The notes: a model not told the origin generated them from the letters alone. Shown: positions 16,814 to 22,257, counted from the first letter of the stretch. The stretch: 22,257 nucleotides of DNA from Pseudomonadota bacterium (GCA_021783435.1 JAJXUC010000050.1:1-22257); one strand, 5' to 3'. Program-made: numbers and translations.

Positions 16814-16818
16814 ATAAT
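16791..16818 (+). promoter_or_regulatory. Probable tRNA-His promoter overlapping the palindrome
   Basis: A perfect -10 box, TATAAT, lies at 16813-16818, 12 bp before the tRNA. At 16-bp spacing upstream, ATGACG (16791-16796) matches four of six bases of TTGACA. The -35 region and spacer therefore lie inside the 30-bp palindrome. Confidence 0.55.
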
Positions 16819-16830
16819 GCTGAGTTCTGC

Positions 16831-16907
16831 GGTGGCTGTAGCTCAGTTGGTAGAGTCCAGGATTGTGATTCCTGTCGTCGTGGGTTCGAGTCCCATCAGC
16901 CACCCCA
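16831..16907 (+). tRNA. tRNA-His, anticodon GTG
   Basis: Complete cloverleaf with the histidine-specific extra G(-1) at 16831 opposite C73 (16904). Acceptor GTGGCTG pairs with CAGCCAC, the anticodon stem is CAGGA/TCCTG, the anticodon GTG is at 16865-16867, and CCA is encoded at 16905-16907. The 3' half doubles as the 3' end of an integrase gene on the other strand, marking it as an integration site. Confidence 0.97.
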
Positions 16908-17283
16908 AAGATTTCTTCTTAACTTGCGCGGACTTACCAACATCGCGCTGCGTTGATTGTGCTCCAAGTTCTGGTACTTGTTCCAGATTTGAGACAGAAA
17001 CCCGGTCGGCCCAGGCGGCCAGATGACCGGGACTCAGGTGGGTGTAACGCTCCACCATCGCCAAACTGGCCCATCCCCCAAGTTCCTTCAGCACCATGGC
17101 AGGTGTGCCCGCCATCGTGTGCCAACTTGCCCAAGTATGGCGCAGATCGTGGAACCGTAGCTCGGGCACTCCCGCCCTGACGCATGCCTTGCGCCAGGCG
17201 TGATTGCAGATCTTTCCCGTGGACGCATCGGCCGTTTTCGTGTCGCGGCGATAGACCGGGAACACCCAGCGCCGATGCTGTCC
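16843..17283 (-). pseudogene. Tyrosine recombinase (integrase) gene, 3' fragment ending inside tRNA-His
   Basis: About 145 C-terminal residues of a phage/island-type integrase remain. The catalytic HDLRH box (His-x-x-Arg), the GGW box and the nucleophile region MVERYTHLSP with its tyrosine are present. The first catalytic arginine, the core-binding domain and the N-terminus are missing, so it should not recombine alone. The last 20 or so residues (WLMGLEPTTTGITILDS) are the antisense translation of tRNA-His, and the TGA stop lies in the D-loop. This is a common layout for integrases whose attachment site is the 3' part of the tRNA. The reading frame continues upstream without a stop into the istA fragment. 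Confidence 0.85.
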
Positions 17284-17586
17284 TCGTTTGTAGCCGCCGC
17301 TGTAACCCGCCGCTTTGATCTCGGCGAACAGCGCCTGCGCCGTCCGGCGCTCATGGCTCGGCCTCCGCGCATCGGCCTTCAGCACCTGCTTGATCGTCTC
17401 CTCGAAGGCGCTGATCTTGCAAACCTGCGCGCTGCGCTGGTACTTCGGCGGGGCCTGCACCTCAGCGTGCAGCCACTTGCTCACGGTGTTGCGCGACAGC
17501 CCTGTTTTGCGCGCAATCTCGCGCTCGCTGAGATGGTCCCGGCGGTGCGGTCGCCGGATCTTCCCGATCATGTCCATGGTGATCAT
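17284..17586 (-). pseudogene. IS21-family transposase istA, 5' fragment fused in frame to integrase remnant
   Basis: About 100 N-terminal residues of an IS21-type IstA from MITMDMIGKIRR: a helix-turn-helix region LSEREIARKTGLSRNTVSKWL followed by a basic segment with ADARRPSHERRTAQALFAEIKAAGYSGGY. Intact IstA proteins continue for several hundred residues with an integrase-core DDE domain. Here the similarity stops after GGYKR, and integrase sequence follows in the same frame at about 17283. No istB is present. The combined reading frame from 17586 to 16843 could make a 247-residue hybrid. I infer a deletion joining the two genes. Confidence 0.75.
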
Positions 17587-17634
17587 CCTGCTGTTCCCCG
17601 CTGCACAGAAAAGCAGCAGGGTAGGTCGAACACC

Positions 17635-17688
17635 TGGCTCAGTTTTCGGTCGGCACAACCTTCAAAAGTGGCTCAATTTTCGGTCGGC
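17635..17688. repeat. Two IS21-type terminal repeats
   Basis: TGGCTCAGTTTTCGGTCGGC at 17635-17654 and TGGCTCAATTTTCGGTCGGC at 17669-17688 differ at one base and start 34 bp apart. Their position outside the istA start fits the multiple transposase-binding repeats of IS21-family ends. Confidence 0.75.
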
Positions 17689-17716
17689 GGCAACAAGTGG
17701 ACCAACCCCGGCATCC

Positions 17717-17806
17717 GGTTGCCCCGCGCGAGCGGGGATAGGCCCAGAGCCGACCCGCACCGAGAGCCCGGCTTTCGGGTTGCCCCGCGCGAGCGGGGAG
17801 ATTGCG
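17717..17806 (+). CRISPR. Remnant of a type I-E-like CRISPR array: two repeats, one spacer
   Basis: Repeat 1 (17717-17745) begins GGTTGCCCCGCGCGAGCGGG and ends GATAGGCCC. Repeat 2 (17778-17806) is identical over the first 22 bases and then diverges (AGATTGCG). The period is exactly 61 bp: 29-nt repeat plus 32-nt spacer (17746-17777), as in type I-E systems. The palindromic CCCCGC...GCGGGG core followed by ATA resembles the E. coli I-E repeat in the same orientation, so transcription would run on the plus strand. The decayed 3' end of repeat 2 fits the trailer end. The left side, with leader and other units, has been replaced by the IS21 end. The 21 bp at 17696-17716 may be the rest of another spacer. 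No cas genes are in the window. Confidence 0.82.
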
Positions 17807-17849
17807 CCAGCAATGGAGAGAACGCATGCCAAGACGGGGTAAATCCTGC

Positions 17850-17868
17850 CGGCAATTTGCCGTACAAT
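17850..17868 (+). promoter_or_regulatory. Putative operator and -10 box of the toxin-antitoxin pair
   Basis: CGGCAATTTGCCG (17850-17862) is a perfect 6+1+6 palindrome. It is followed at once by TACAAT (17863-17868), five of six bases of the -10 consensus, 22 bp before the antitoxin ATG. No good -35 is visible. Ribbon-helix-helix antitoxins of this kind usually repress their own promoter through such palindromes, so this is the likely binding site. Confidence 0.45.
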
Positions 17869-17890
17869 TGGCACTCAGGAGGGTACGCGC

Positions 17891-18172
17891 ATGCCACAGA
17901 CCATTTCCACAGCTCGTCTCGAAGCCAGGATCAGCACTGATCTGCATTCGATGCTCAAGCGTGCCGCTGAGCTTCAGGGGCGCACCATGACGGATTTCGT
18001 GGTCGCCGCAGTGCAAGCCGCCGCCCAGCATGCCATTGAGGAAGCCGAAGTCATCCGCCTGTCGATGGCCGATCAGGAGTGCTTTGCACAGGCACTGCTG
18101 TCGCCGCCGCAACGGGCACCGGCTTTGAAACGAGCGTTCGCACGTCGCCACCAACTCCTGCGCACTGAATGA
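17891..18172 (+). CDS. DUF1778 (TacA-like) antitoxin
   Basis: 93 residues. The N-terminal half (TARLEARISTDLHSMLKRAAELQGRTMTDFVVAAV) is a ribbon-helix-helix DNA-binding domain. The C-terminal half (about 50-93) is the flexible, toxin-neutralising part. In this family the antitoxin binds the GNAT toxin, blocks its active site, and represses the operon together with it. A strong ribosome binding site, AGGAGGG at about 17877-17883, precedes the ATG. The stop overlaps the toxin ATG (ATGA), so the pair is translationally coupled. It starts 84 bp after the last CRISPR repeat. Confidence 0.9.
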   Translation: MPQTISTARLEARISTDLHSMLKRAAELQGRTMTDFVVAAVQAAAQHAIEEAEVIRLSMADQECFAQALLSPPQRAPALKRAFARRHQLLRTE

Positions 18173-18648
18173 GCAGCGCGCCGTTTCGGCTCGCGCCGCT
18201 CGATGGCGCGCATGATCGCACGGTGTTCAACAGTGGTTCGGAGCCGCTGGATCGCTACTTGCGGGAACAAGTCACGCAGGACATTCGTCGTCGTGTGGCT
18301 GCCTGTTTCGTTGCGCTGGATGATTGGCAGCGCATCGCGGGCTACTACACCTTGGCATCGGCAAGCCTGCTGCTGAGCGATTTGCCTGCCTCCACGGCCA
18401 AGAAGCTGCCACGTTATCCAACGGTGCCGACGGTTCGCATGGGCCGATTGGCCGTTGATCAGGCGTTCAAGGGGCAGGGGCTCGGTGGTGCGTTGCTCGC
18501 CGACGCGCTTGACCGGGCTGCCCGCTCCGAGATTGCCGCCTACGCCTTGATGGTGGATGCCAAGGATGATGTGGCAGCAGCCTTCTATCGGCATCATGGT
18601 TTCATCGCACGGCCTGACTCGCGGCTGGCACTGTTTCTCCCTCTGTGA
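18169..18648 (+). CDS. GNAT-family toxin (TacT-like tRNA acetyltransferase)
   Basis: 159 residues, normal length. TacT-type toxins acetylate the amino group of charged tRNAs and stop translation. The GNAT fold shows VRMGRLAVDQAFKGQGLGGALL (89-110) with the acetyl-CoA pyrophosphate loop KGQGLG (101-106), and Tyr140 in AAAFYRHHGF, the usual catalytic tyrosine. The N-terminal EPLDRYLREQVTQD block is typical for this toxin group. All key residues are present, so it appears functional. The tRNA target cannot be predicted. It is coupled to the antitoxin by an ATGA overlap. Confidence 0.9.
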   Translation: MSSAPFRLAPLDGAHDRTVFNSGSEPLDRYLREQVTQDIRRRVAACFVALDDWQRIAGYYTLASASLLLSDLPASTAKKLPRYPTVPTVRMGRLAVDQAFKGQGLGGALLADALDRAARSEIAAYALMVDAKDDVAAAFYRHHGFIARPDSRLALFLPL

Positions 18649-19249
18649 TTGGGCTGCCCGCAAGTACAGACGGTCTTGCCCGTCGAGCGACACGCCGTTC
18701 TCCATACAGTTTTTGTCTGGTACAGAAAAGTGTATGGTCGATGGGCCGTCCCACGTTCTTCGAGTCCGTCCCGGTTGAGTGCGCTCAAGTCATTGATTTT
18801 GCGTGTGATTTAAAAGCGAGAGATCCGCGTTAGCGTCCCCGGCCCCGCTGCCGATCACTTGCCTTGGTCTGCGCAATCGGGGCTGGGACATCTGCCTCCG
18901 CTTCAACGTAATCGCGCATCGCGTGCCACGCGCCCCAAACTCCCTATCTCCCGCCTCGTTGCTCGGACAACTCAGACCAGGCGGAACGCTCGGCTTCGCT
19001 TTGGGATTCCACCAGCGCGCCAGAACATCCGTGGGCGGATCAGGCCGCTGTACGCGAGGCGGCGCACTGAGGCCGTCGGGGCTGGCATATCAAGATTTCG
19101 GGTACTGAGTCGTAAAACCTCACATAGGCATGTTTTGCCCTGCGGCGGCTTTAATTCTTAAGCGACATGAACTTGAATGCGCAAATTTTTGATCTTGCGT
19201 GTATTTTTAGCCTTTGTTAGGCTGTGAGCCATCTTGCAAGAACACCATC
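18649..19249. other. About 600 bp without a convincing gene
   Basis: Open frames here lack ribosome binding sites, compete with each other and resemble no family I recognise. The region is lower in GC than its neighbours, most of all at 19110-19220. On the minus strand, about 18935 to 18830 reads GAWHAMRDYVEAEADVPAP up to a stop, and the frame upstream is broken by a stop; this could be a gene tail in decay, but I cannot name it. The segment also holds an imperfect palindrome at 18702-18737. It probably contains the right-hand boundary of the island and the promoter of the following PBP gene. Confidence 0.5.
18702..18737. repeat. Imperfect palindrome, operator-like
   Basis: CCATACA (18702-18708) pairs with TGTATGG (18731-18737). 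Nested inside are a TTTT/AAAA pairing and TCTG/CAGA around 18716-18726. The AT-rich symmetrical form in GC-rich DNA looks like a regulator-binding site, but no regulator gene lies beside it. Confidence 0.45.
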
Positions 19250-20410
19250 ATGCCCCAGACTTCACGATCCAGTTGGCCGCAAAAGGGGCTTTTGACCATG
19301 ATGGTGGCCTGTGCCCTGTTCTTGGCCGGCGCAGGCGATGTGTTCGCGGCGAGCAGCGATCAGTCCGCGACTGATTCTGGCGCCAGACTGCACCACGACT
19401 TCGCGAAGCGGGTCGCCGTGAGAAAGCACGCCTTGAAAAAACGGGCGGTGGCGCACCCAAAGATCGCGATGAAGCGGCCCAAGGTGCGCGTGGCCGCTGA
19501 GTTGCGGCGCACGTCGCGGCACGTGCCTGGCAAGACCACCCGCTTGCCGAAAATTCAGCGTGTTGCGCGAGAAAGCGGAATGTCGATGGATCCGATCGCG
19601 CTTCGCTCCGGCTCCGCGCTGGTGGTGGACGAGCAGAGCAACCAGGTCTTGTTGAGTAAGAACGCTGACGACGTGAGGCCCATTGCGTCGCTCACGAAAC
19701 TGATGACAGCGGCGGTCATTCTCGATGCGCATTTGCCGATGGATCAGATCATCGAGATCACGGACGACGACATCGACACCCTCAAGTGGAGCAGTTCAAG
19801 GCTGCGTCCCGGCATGAAGCTCAGCCGTGAGGAACTGCTCAAACTGGCCCTGATGTCCTCCGAGAACCGGGCCGCGCACGCCCTGGCGCGCACCTACCCC
19901 GGCGGGATGGATGCGTTCATGCAGGCGATGAATCGCAAGGCCGTCGAATTGGGCATGACGCACACGCACTACCTCGATCCGACCGGGCTGTCGCCGCAGA
20001 ACGAATCAACCGCGCATGATCTGGCCATCCTGGTGAAGGCGGTTTATGCCTACCCGCTGATCCGCGAATTTTCAACGCATCCGAAGAGCACCGTGGACGT
20101 CGGCAATCGCGAGTTGAAGTACCGCAACACCGATCATCTGATCTTCAACAGCGGTTGGGACATCCTGCTGCAGAAGACGGGCTATATCAACGAAGCCGGC
20201 CATTGCCTCGTACTCAATACCGTGGTCCAGGGTCGCAAGGTGATCGTGGTCCTGCTTGACGCCTGGGGCAAGTACTCGCACTTTGGCGATGCGGAGCGTA
20301 TTCGTAGCTGGATCGAACGGTCGGGGCGTACGGTGCTCACCCGCACCGAACCAAGTTCGGCAGATACCGATTCCCCGGCGCGCCTGGTGCATAGCTCGGT
20401 CAGCGAATAA
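19250..20410 (+). CDS. pbpG: D-alanyl-D-alanine endopeptidase, PBP7-type (peptidase S11)
   Basis: 386 residues from the ATG at 19250. A TTG at 19214 would add 12 residues ahead of the signal peptide and is less likely. An N-terminal hydrophobic segment (about 13-29) ending VFAAS is a probable signal peptide, so the enzyme acts in the periplasm on peptidoglycan cross-links. The three penicillin-binding motifs are complete: SLTK (Ser147-Lys150), SEN (Ser204-Asn206) and KTG (309-311). Residues about 46-110 form an unusually basic linker rich in Lys and Arg before the catalytic domain. No clear ribosome binding site is visible. Confidence 0.92.
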   Translation: MPQTSRSSWPQKGLLTMMVACALFLAGAGDVFAASSDQSATDSGARLHHDFAKRVAVRKHALKKRAVAHPKIAMKRPKVRVAAELRRTSRHVPGKTTRLPKIQRVARESGMSMDPIALRSGSALVVDEQSNQVLLSKNADDVRPIASLTKLMTAAVILDAHLPMDQIIEITDDDIDTLKWSSSRLRPGMKLSREELLKLALMSSENRAAHALARTYPGGMDAFMQAMNRKAVELGMTHTHYLDPTGLSPQNESTAHDLAILVKAVYAYPLIREFSTHPKSTVDVGNRELKYRNTDHLIFNSGWDILLQKTGYINEAGHCLVLNTVVQGRKVIVVLLDAWGKYSHFGDAERIRSWIERSGRTVLTRTEPSSADTDSPARLVHSSVSE

Positions 20411-20521
20411 GGTGGACTGCCTATCCCGGCTCGAAGCTCGGGACCATGGTGCGCGCGGAACTGCACGTTCGGCCTGACAGCCAAGGCCACTTGCCCGTAC
20501 CGACCGCCGGCAGGGTCCAGA

Positions 20522-21328
20522 TTACAGTCGCCGTGAAACGGATGCGCTGTTTCTCGGACGGTAGCCCAGGGCGGCCGAGATCGTGATCGCGGTGTCGATA
20601 ACCTTGCCGAGCCAGTCTTCCTGCAGGCGATCCGCCGGCGCGGACAGCGACAGGCCTGCCACCAGCTGCCCAGAGTCGTCATAGATCCCGGCGGCCATGC
20701 AGCGCACGCCGAGTTCCAGCTCCTCGTTGTCACGCGCATAGCCCATTTGCCGCACGCGTGCCAGCTCGGCTTCGAGCTGCGCCGCATTGGTGATGCTGTT
20801 GCGCGTATGGCCGACCAGTCCGGTGCGCATGACATAGGCCTTCACGCGCTGTGGATCCTCCGCGGCGAGAAACAGCTTGCCCACCGAGGTGAGATGGAGC
20901 GGGGCATGGCCGCCGACGGTGCGTACAACCTGCATGCCCGATCGTTCGCTGTAAGTCCGTTCGATGTAGACGATCTCGTCGCCCTGGCGCATGCTGAGGT
21001 TGACTGGCTGATGCGTCAGCCTGTGCAATTCGCGCATCGGGCCCAGCGCGACATCGCGAACATTCAGGCGAGCTTTCACCAGATTGCCCAATTCCAGCAG
21101 ACGCATGCCGAGTTGGTAGATGCCGGGCTCGCAGCGATCGATCAGCCGTCCGGTGGCCAGATCGTTCAGGATGCGGTGCGCGGTGGATGGGTGCAGGCCG
21201 GTGCGCTCGGCGATGGTCTTGAGCGGCATCGGCTCCGAATGGGCGGCCAGCACATCGAGAACGGCAAACATGCGCTCGACCACCTGAATGGCGGGTTGAT
21301 CACGTGTCGTTTTCTGAACGGGACTCAT
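20522..21328 (-). CDS. IclR-family transcriptional regulator
   Basis: 268 residues. The N-terminal winged helix-turn-helix spans about 13-75 (AIQVVERMFAVLDVLAAH, then MPLKTIAERTGLHPSTAHRIL, then the wing GIYQLGMRLLELG). The C-terminal IclR effector domain covers about 90-265 (VNLSMRQGDEIVYIER, HLTSVGKLFLA, ELELGVRCMAAGI). IclR regulators sense small organic acids. Divergent position 120 bp from lutA suggests that it controls the lactate-utilisation genes, although lut operons are more often controlled by FadR-type GntR regulators. The ATG at 21328 has no Shine-Dalgarno and sits eight bases behind a TAAAAT box. Confidence 0.93.
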   Translation of the reverse strand: MSPVQKTTRDQPAIQVVERMFAVLDVLAAHSEPMPLKTIAERTGLHPSTAHRILNDLATGRLIDRCEPGIYQLGMRLLELGNLVKARLNVRDVALGPMRELHRLTHQPVNLSMRQGDEIVYIERTYSERSGMQVVRTVGGHAPLHLTSVGKLFLAAEDPQRVKAYVMRTGLVGHTRNSITNAAQLEAELARVRQMGYARDNEELELGVRCMAAGIYDDSGQLVAGLSLSAPADRLQEDWLGKVIDTAITISAALGYRPRNSASVSRRL

Positions 21329-21336
21329 GGCGTTGC

Positions 21337-21366
21337 ATTTTAGATAGCGAAAACCAAGGCTGTCAT
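21337..21366 (-). promoter_or_regulatory. Probable promoter of the IclR regulator gene
   Basis: On the minus strand, ATGACA (21366-21361, five of six bases of TTGACA) and TAAAAT (21342-21337, five of six of TATAAT) are 18 bp apart. Transcription would start close to 21330, almost at the ATG (21328). Confidence 0.55.
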
Positions 21367-21412
21367 CCGGAATCTCGCAACGGGCGAGCCAGCATCGATT
21401 CAAGGCCGCGTC

Positions 21413-21442
21413 TTGCCGTGCAGCAAAGCGTCCGCCGATAAT
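21413..21442 (+). promoter_or_regulatory. Probable promoter of lutA
   Basis: TTGCCG (21413-21418) and GATAAT (21437-21442, five of six bases of the -10 consensus) are 18 bp apart. The predicted transcription start is at about 21449, which is the A of the lutA ATG. Confidence 0.5.
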
Positions 21443-21448
21443 GCTTCG

Positions 21449-22192
21449 ATGAAACCAAAAGTGGGCTTGTTCATCACCTGCCTGGCCGACAGCATGCGGC
21501 CCTCGATTCCCTGGGCAGCCGTACGACTGCTGGAACATGCGGGTTACGAGGTCGAGGTGCCGATGGCGCAAACCTGTTGCGGGCAACCGGCCTACAACTC
21601 GGGCGATGCGCGCAACGCTCGGCTGCTGGCGGAGAAATTCCTCGACGAGTTCGAGAGTTTCGATTATGTCGTCGCTCCATCGGGCTCCTGCATGGGCACG
21701 CTCAAGACGCATGACGCCGACTTGTTCAACGGGCATGCTGACCTGCTGCGCCGCTATGAGCGCTTGCAGCCCCGCCTGTACGAACTCACCGATTTTCTCG
21801 TCAATGTCGCGCGATTGCGCAATCTCCCCGGCACCAGCAAGGGCCGTATGACCTATCACGACAGCTGCGCGGGCTTGCGCGAGCTCGGCGTCCAGCAACA
21901 GCCGCGCGCCCTGCTGGCGCTGCAGCCCGGCGTTGAGCTGGTGGAGATGGAGCAATGCCAGCAATGTTGCGGTTTCGGCGGAACCTTCGCGGTGAAGTAC
22001 GGCAATATCTCGGCGGCCATCGCCGATGAGAAGTGCGCACATATCCACGCCAGCGGCGCCGAGGCCGTGGTCATGGGCGATCTGGGCTGCATGCTGCATA
22101 TCGAGGGCAGGCTGCGCCGCACAGGCGACTTGCGCACCCGTGTTCTGCATATCGCCGAAGTGCTCGCCGGCACGACGGGGGAGGATGTCTGA
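21449..22192 (+). CDS. lutA: Lactate utilisation protein A (CCG-domain Fe-S oxidoreductase subunit)
   Basis: 247 residues. LutA works with LutB and LutC in cytoplasmic oxidation of L-lactate to pyruvate. Two CCG cysteine-rich domains are complete: Cys11, the pair Cys43-Cys44-Gly45 (QTCCGQPAYNSG) and Cys81; then Cys140, Cys173-Cys174-Gly (QQCCGFGGTFAVKYG) and Cys214. These bind iron-sulfur or related cofactors, as in heterodisulfide reductase and glycolate oxidase subunits. The ATG at 21449 gives the family N-terminus MKPKVGLFITCLAD. An upstream TTG at 21413 is unlikely. No Shine-Dalgarno is visible. The stop overlaps the lutB ATG (TGATG). Confidence 0.92.
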   Translation: MKPKVGLFITCLADSMRPSIPWAAVRLLEHAGYEVEVPMAQTCCGQPAYNSGDARNARLLAEKFLDEFESFDYVVAPSGSCMGTLKTHDADLFNGHADLLRRYERLQPRLYELTDFLVNVARLRNLPGTSKGRMTYHDSCAGLRELGVQQQPRALLALQPGVELVEMEQCQQCCGFGGTFAVKYGNISAAIADEKCAHIHASGAEAVVMGDLGCMLHIEGRLRRTGDLRTRVLHIAEVLAGTTGEDV

Positions 22193-22257
22193 TGCAGGTT
22201 CAAAGCATGCATTTCAAGGCCAGGGCCGGCGAGAAGCTGGCCGATCAGCGCCTGCAA
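22192..22257 (+). CDS. lutB: Lactate utilisation protein B, 5' end only
   Basis: The first 22 codons are in the window, reading MQVQSMHFKARAGEKLADQR and then LQ. The FKARA...LAD pattern is the usual start of LutB, an iron-sulfur protein of lactate oxidation. The ATG overlaps the lutA stop, as expected for lutABC. The rest lies beyond the window. Confidence 0.8.
   Translation, partial: MQVQSMHFKARAGEKLADQRLQ

Larger units (their letters stand above)
17284..17695 (-). mobile_element. IS21-family element, left-end remnant
   Basis: The remnant comprises the outer end (TGTTGCCGCC read on the minus strand from 17695), two sub-terminal repeats and the istA 5' part. IS21-family elements start with TG and carry multiple 20-bp-scale repeats near each end, as seen here. 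The right end, istB and the rest of istA are missing. The outer boundary at 17695 is inferred from the TG start. It abuts CRISPR sequence on the plus-strand right side. Confidence 0.65.

Noticed and set aside
17746..17890. CRISPR spacer acting on the toxin-antitoxin promoter in creTA fashion
   Set aside because: I found no seed-like match between the spacer (either strand) and the promoter region 17807-17890.
17639..18154. Overlapping minus-strand frames with repeated PLARGNP / PARAGQP-like segments
   Set aside because: The repeated peptides come from translating the two CRISPR repeats, a well-known artefact, and the frames run antisense into the antitoxin gene.
18759..18767. TTCGAGTCC, also present in the T-arm of tRNA-His, as a possible second att site
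   Set aside because: Only nine bases match and the flanks differ; such a match to some part of the tRNA is expected by chance in about 2 kb.
18859..19161. 100-codon plus-strand frame in the gap before the PBP gene
   Set aside because: No ribosome binding site, Arg-rich shadow-like composition, competing frames, and no family recognised.
19214..19249. TTG start giving a longer PBP7-type protein
   Set aside because: The added residues precede an ordinary signal peptide that starts well at the ATG at 19250, and no ribosome binding site supports the TTG.

Overview
This is a high-GC, densely packed bacterial chromosome segment. It most likely comes from a betaproteobacterium of the order Burkholderiales. 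The indications are an EF-P with Arg32 next to its rhamnosyltransferase EarP, the order hupB / tRNA-Val / ppiD, a family-5 uracil-DNA glycosylase joined to uvrC and pgsA, and a complete biotin-independent malonate decarboxylase cluster. The genus cannot be fixed from the sequence alone.

Layout. (1) 1-6758, plus strand: malonate decarboxylase operon, mdcA (3' part only), mdcB, mdcC, mdcD, mdcE, mdcG, mdcH and an MFS transporter, mostly with overlapping stops and starts. It ends at a bidirectional terminator (6782-6807) shared with the opposing gene efp. (2) 6826-8598, minus strand: earP and efp, the arginine-rhamnosylation branch of EF-P. (3) 8590-12951, plus strand: udgB, uvrC, pgsA and an EamA-type permease. 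The 5' end of udgB overlaps the 5' end of earP head to head. (4) 12968-16771, plus strand: a tartrate/D-malate dehydrogenase, hupB (GTG start), tRNA-Val(TAC), a terminator, and ppiD. (5) 16784-18648: a palindrome and tRNA-His(GTG), then a small accessory island. (6) 19250-22257: PBP7-type D,D-endopeptidase, then a divergent pair of an IclR regulator (minus) and lutA plus the start of lutB (lactate utilisation).

The accessory island is the unusual part. Next to tRNA-His lies the 3' end of a tyrosine integrase gene whose last codons are the antisense strand of the tRNA, so this tRNA was an attachment site. The integrase has lost its 5' part and is fused in frame to the 5' part of an IS21-family istA. 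Two IS21-type terminal repeats lie just upstream of istA. The IS end abuts what reads as the trailer end of a type I-E CRISPR array: two repeats exactly 61 bp apart with one 32-nt spacer, the second repeat degenerate at its 3' end. No cas gene is in the window. A DUF1778 (TacA-like) antitoxin and GNAT (TacT-like) toxin pair follows 84 bp downstream. The island therefore looks like an eroded integrative element with a beheaded CRISPR array and an intact-looking toxin-antitoxin pair. About 600 bp without a convincing gene (18649-19249) separates it from the PBP gene.

How the genes work together: MdcB and MdcG make and attach the 2'-(5''-phosphoribosyl)-3'-dephospho-CoA group to MdcC, MdcH primes it with malonyl, MdcA transfers malonate to the carrier, MdcD/MdcE decarboxylate it, and the MFS protein probably imports malonate. 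EarP activates EF-P. UdgB and UvrC are excision-repair enzymes. The IclR/Lut pair probably controls lactate oxidation, and its divergent promoters lie so close to both start codons that both mRNAs may be leaderless.
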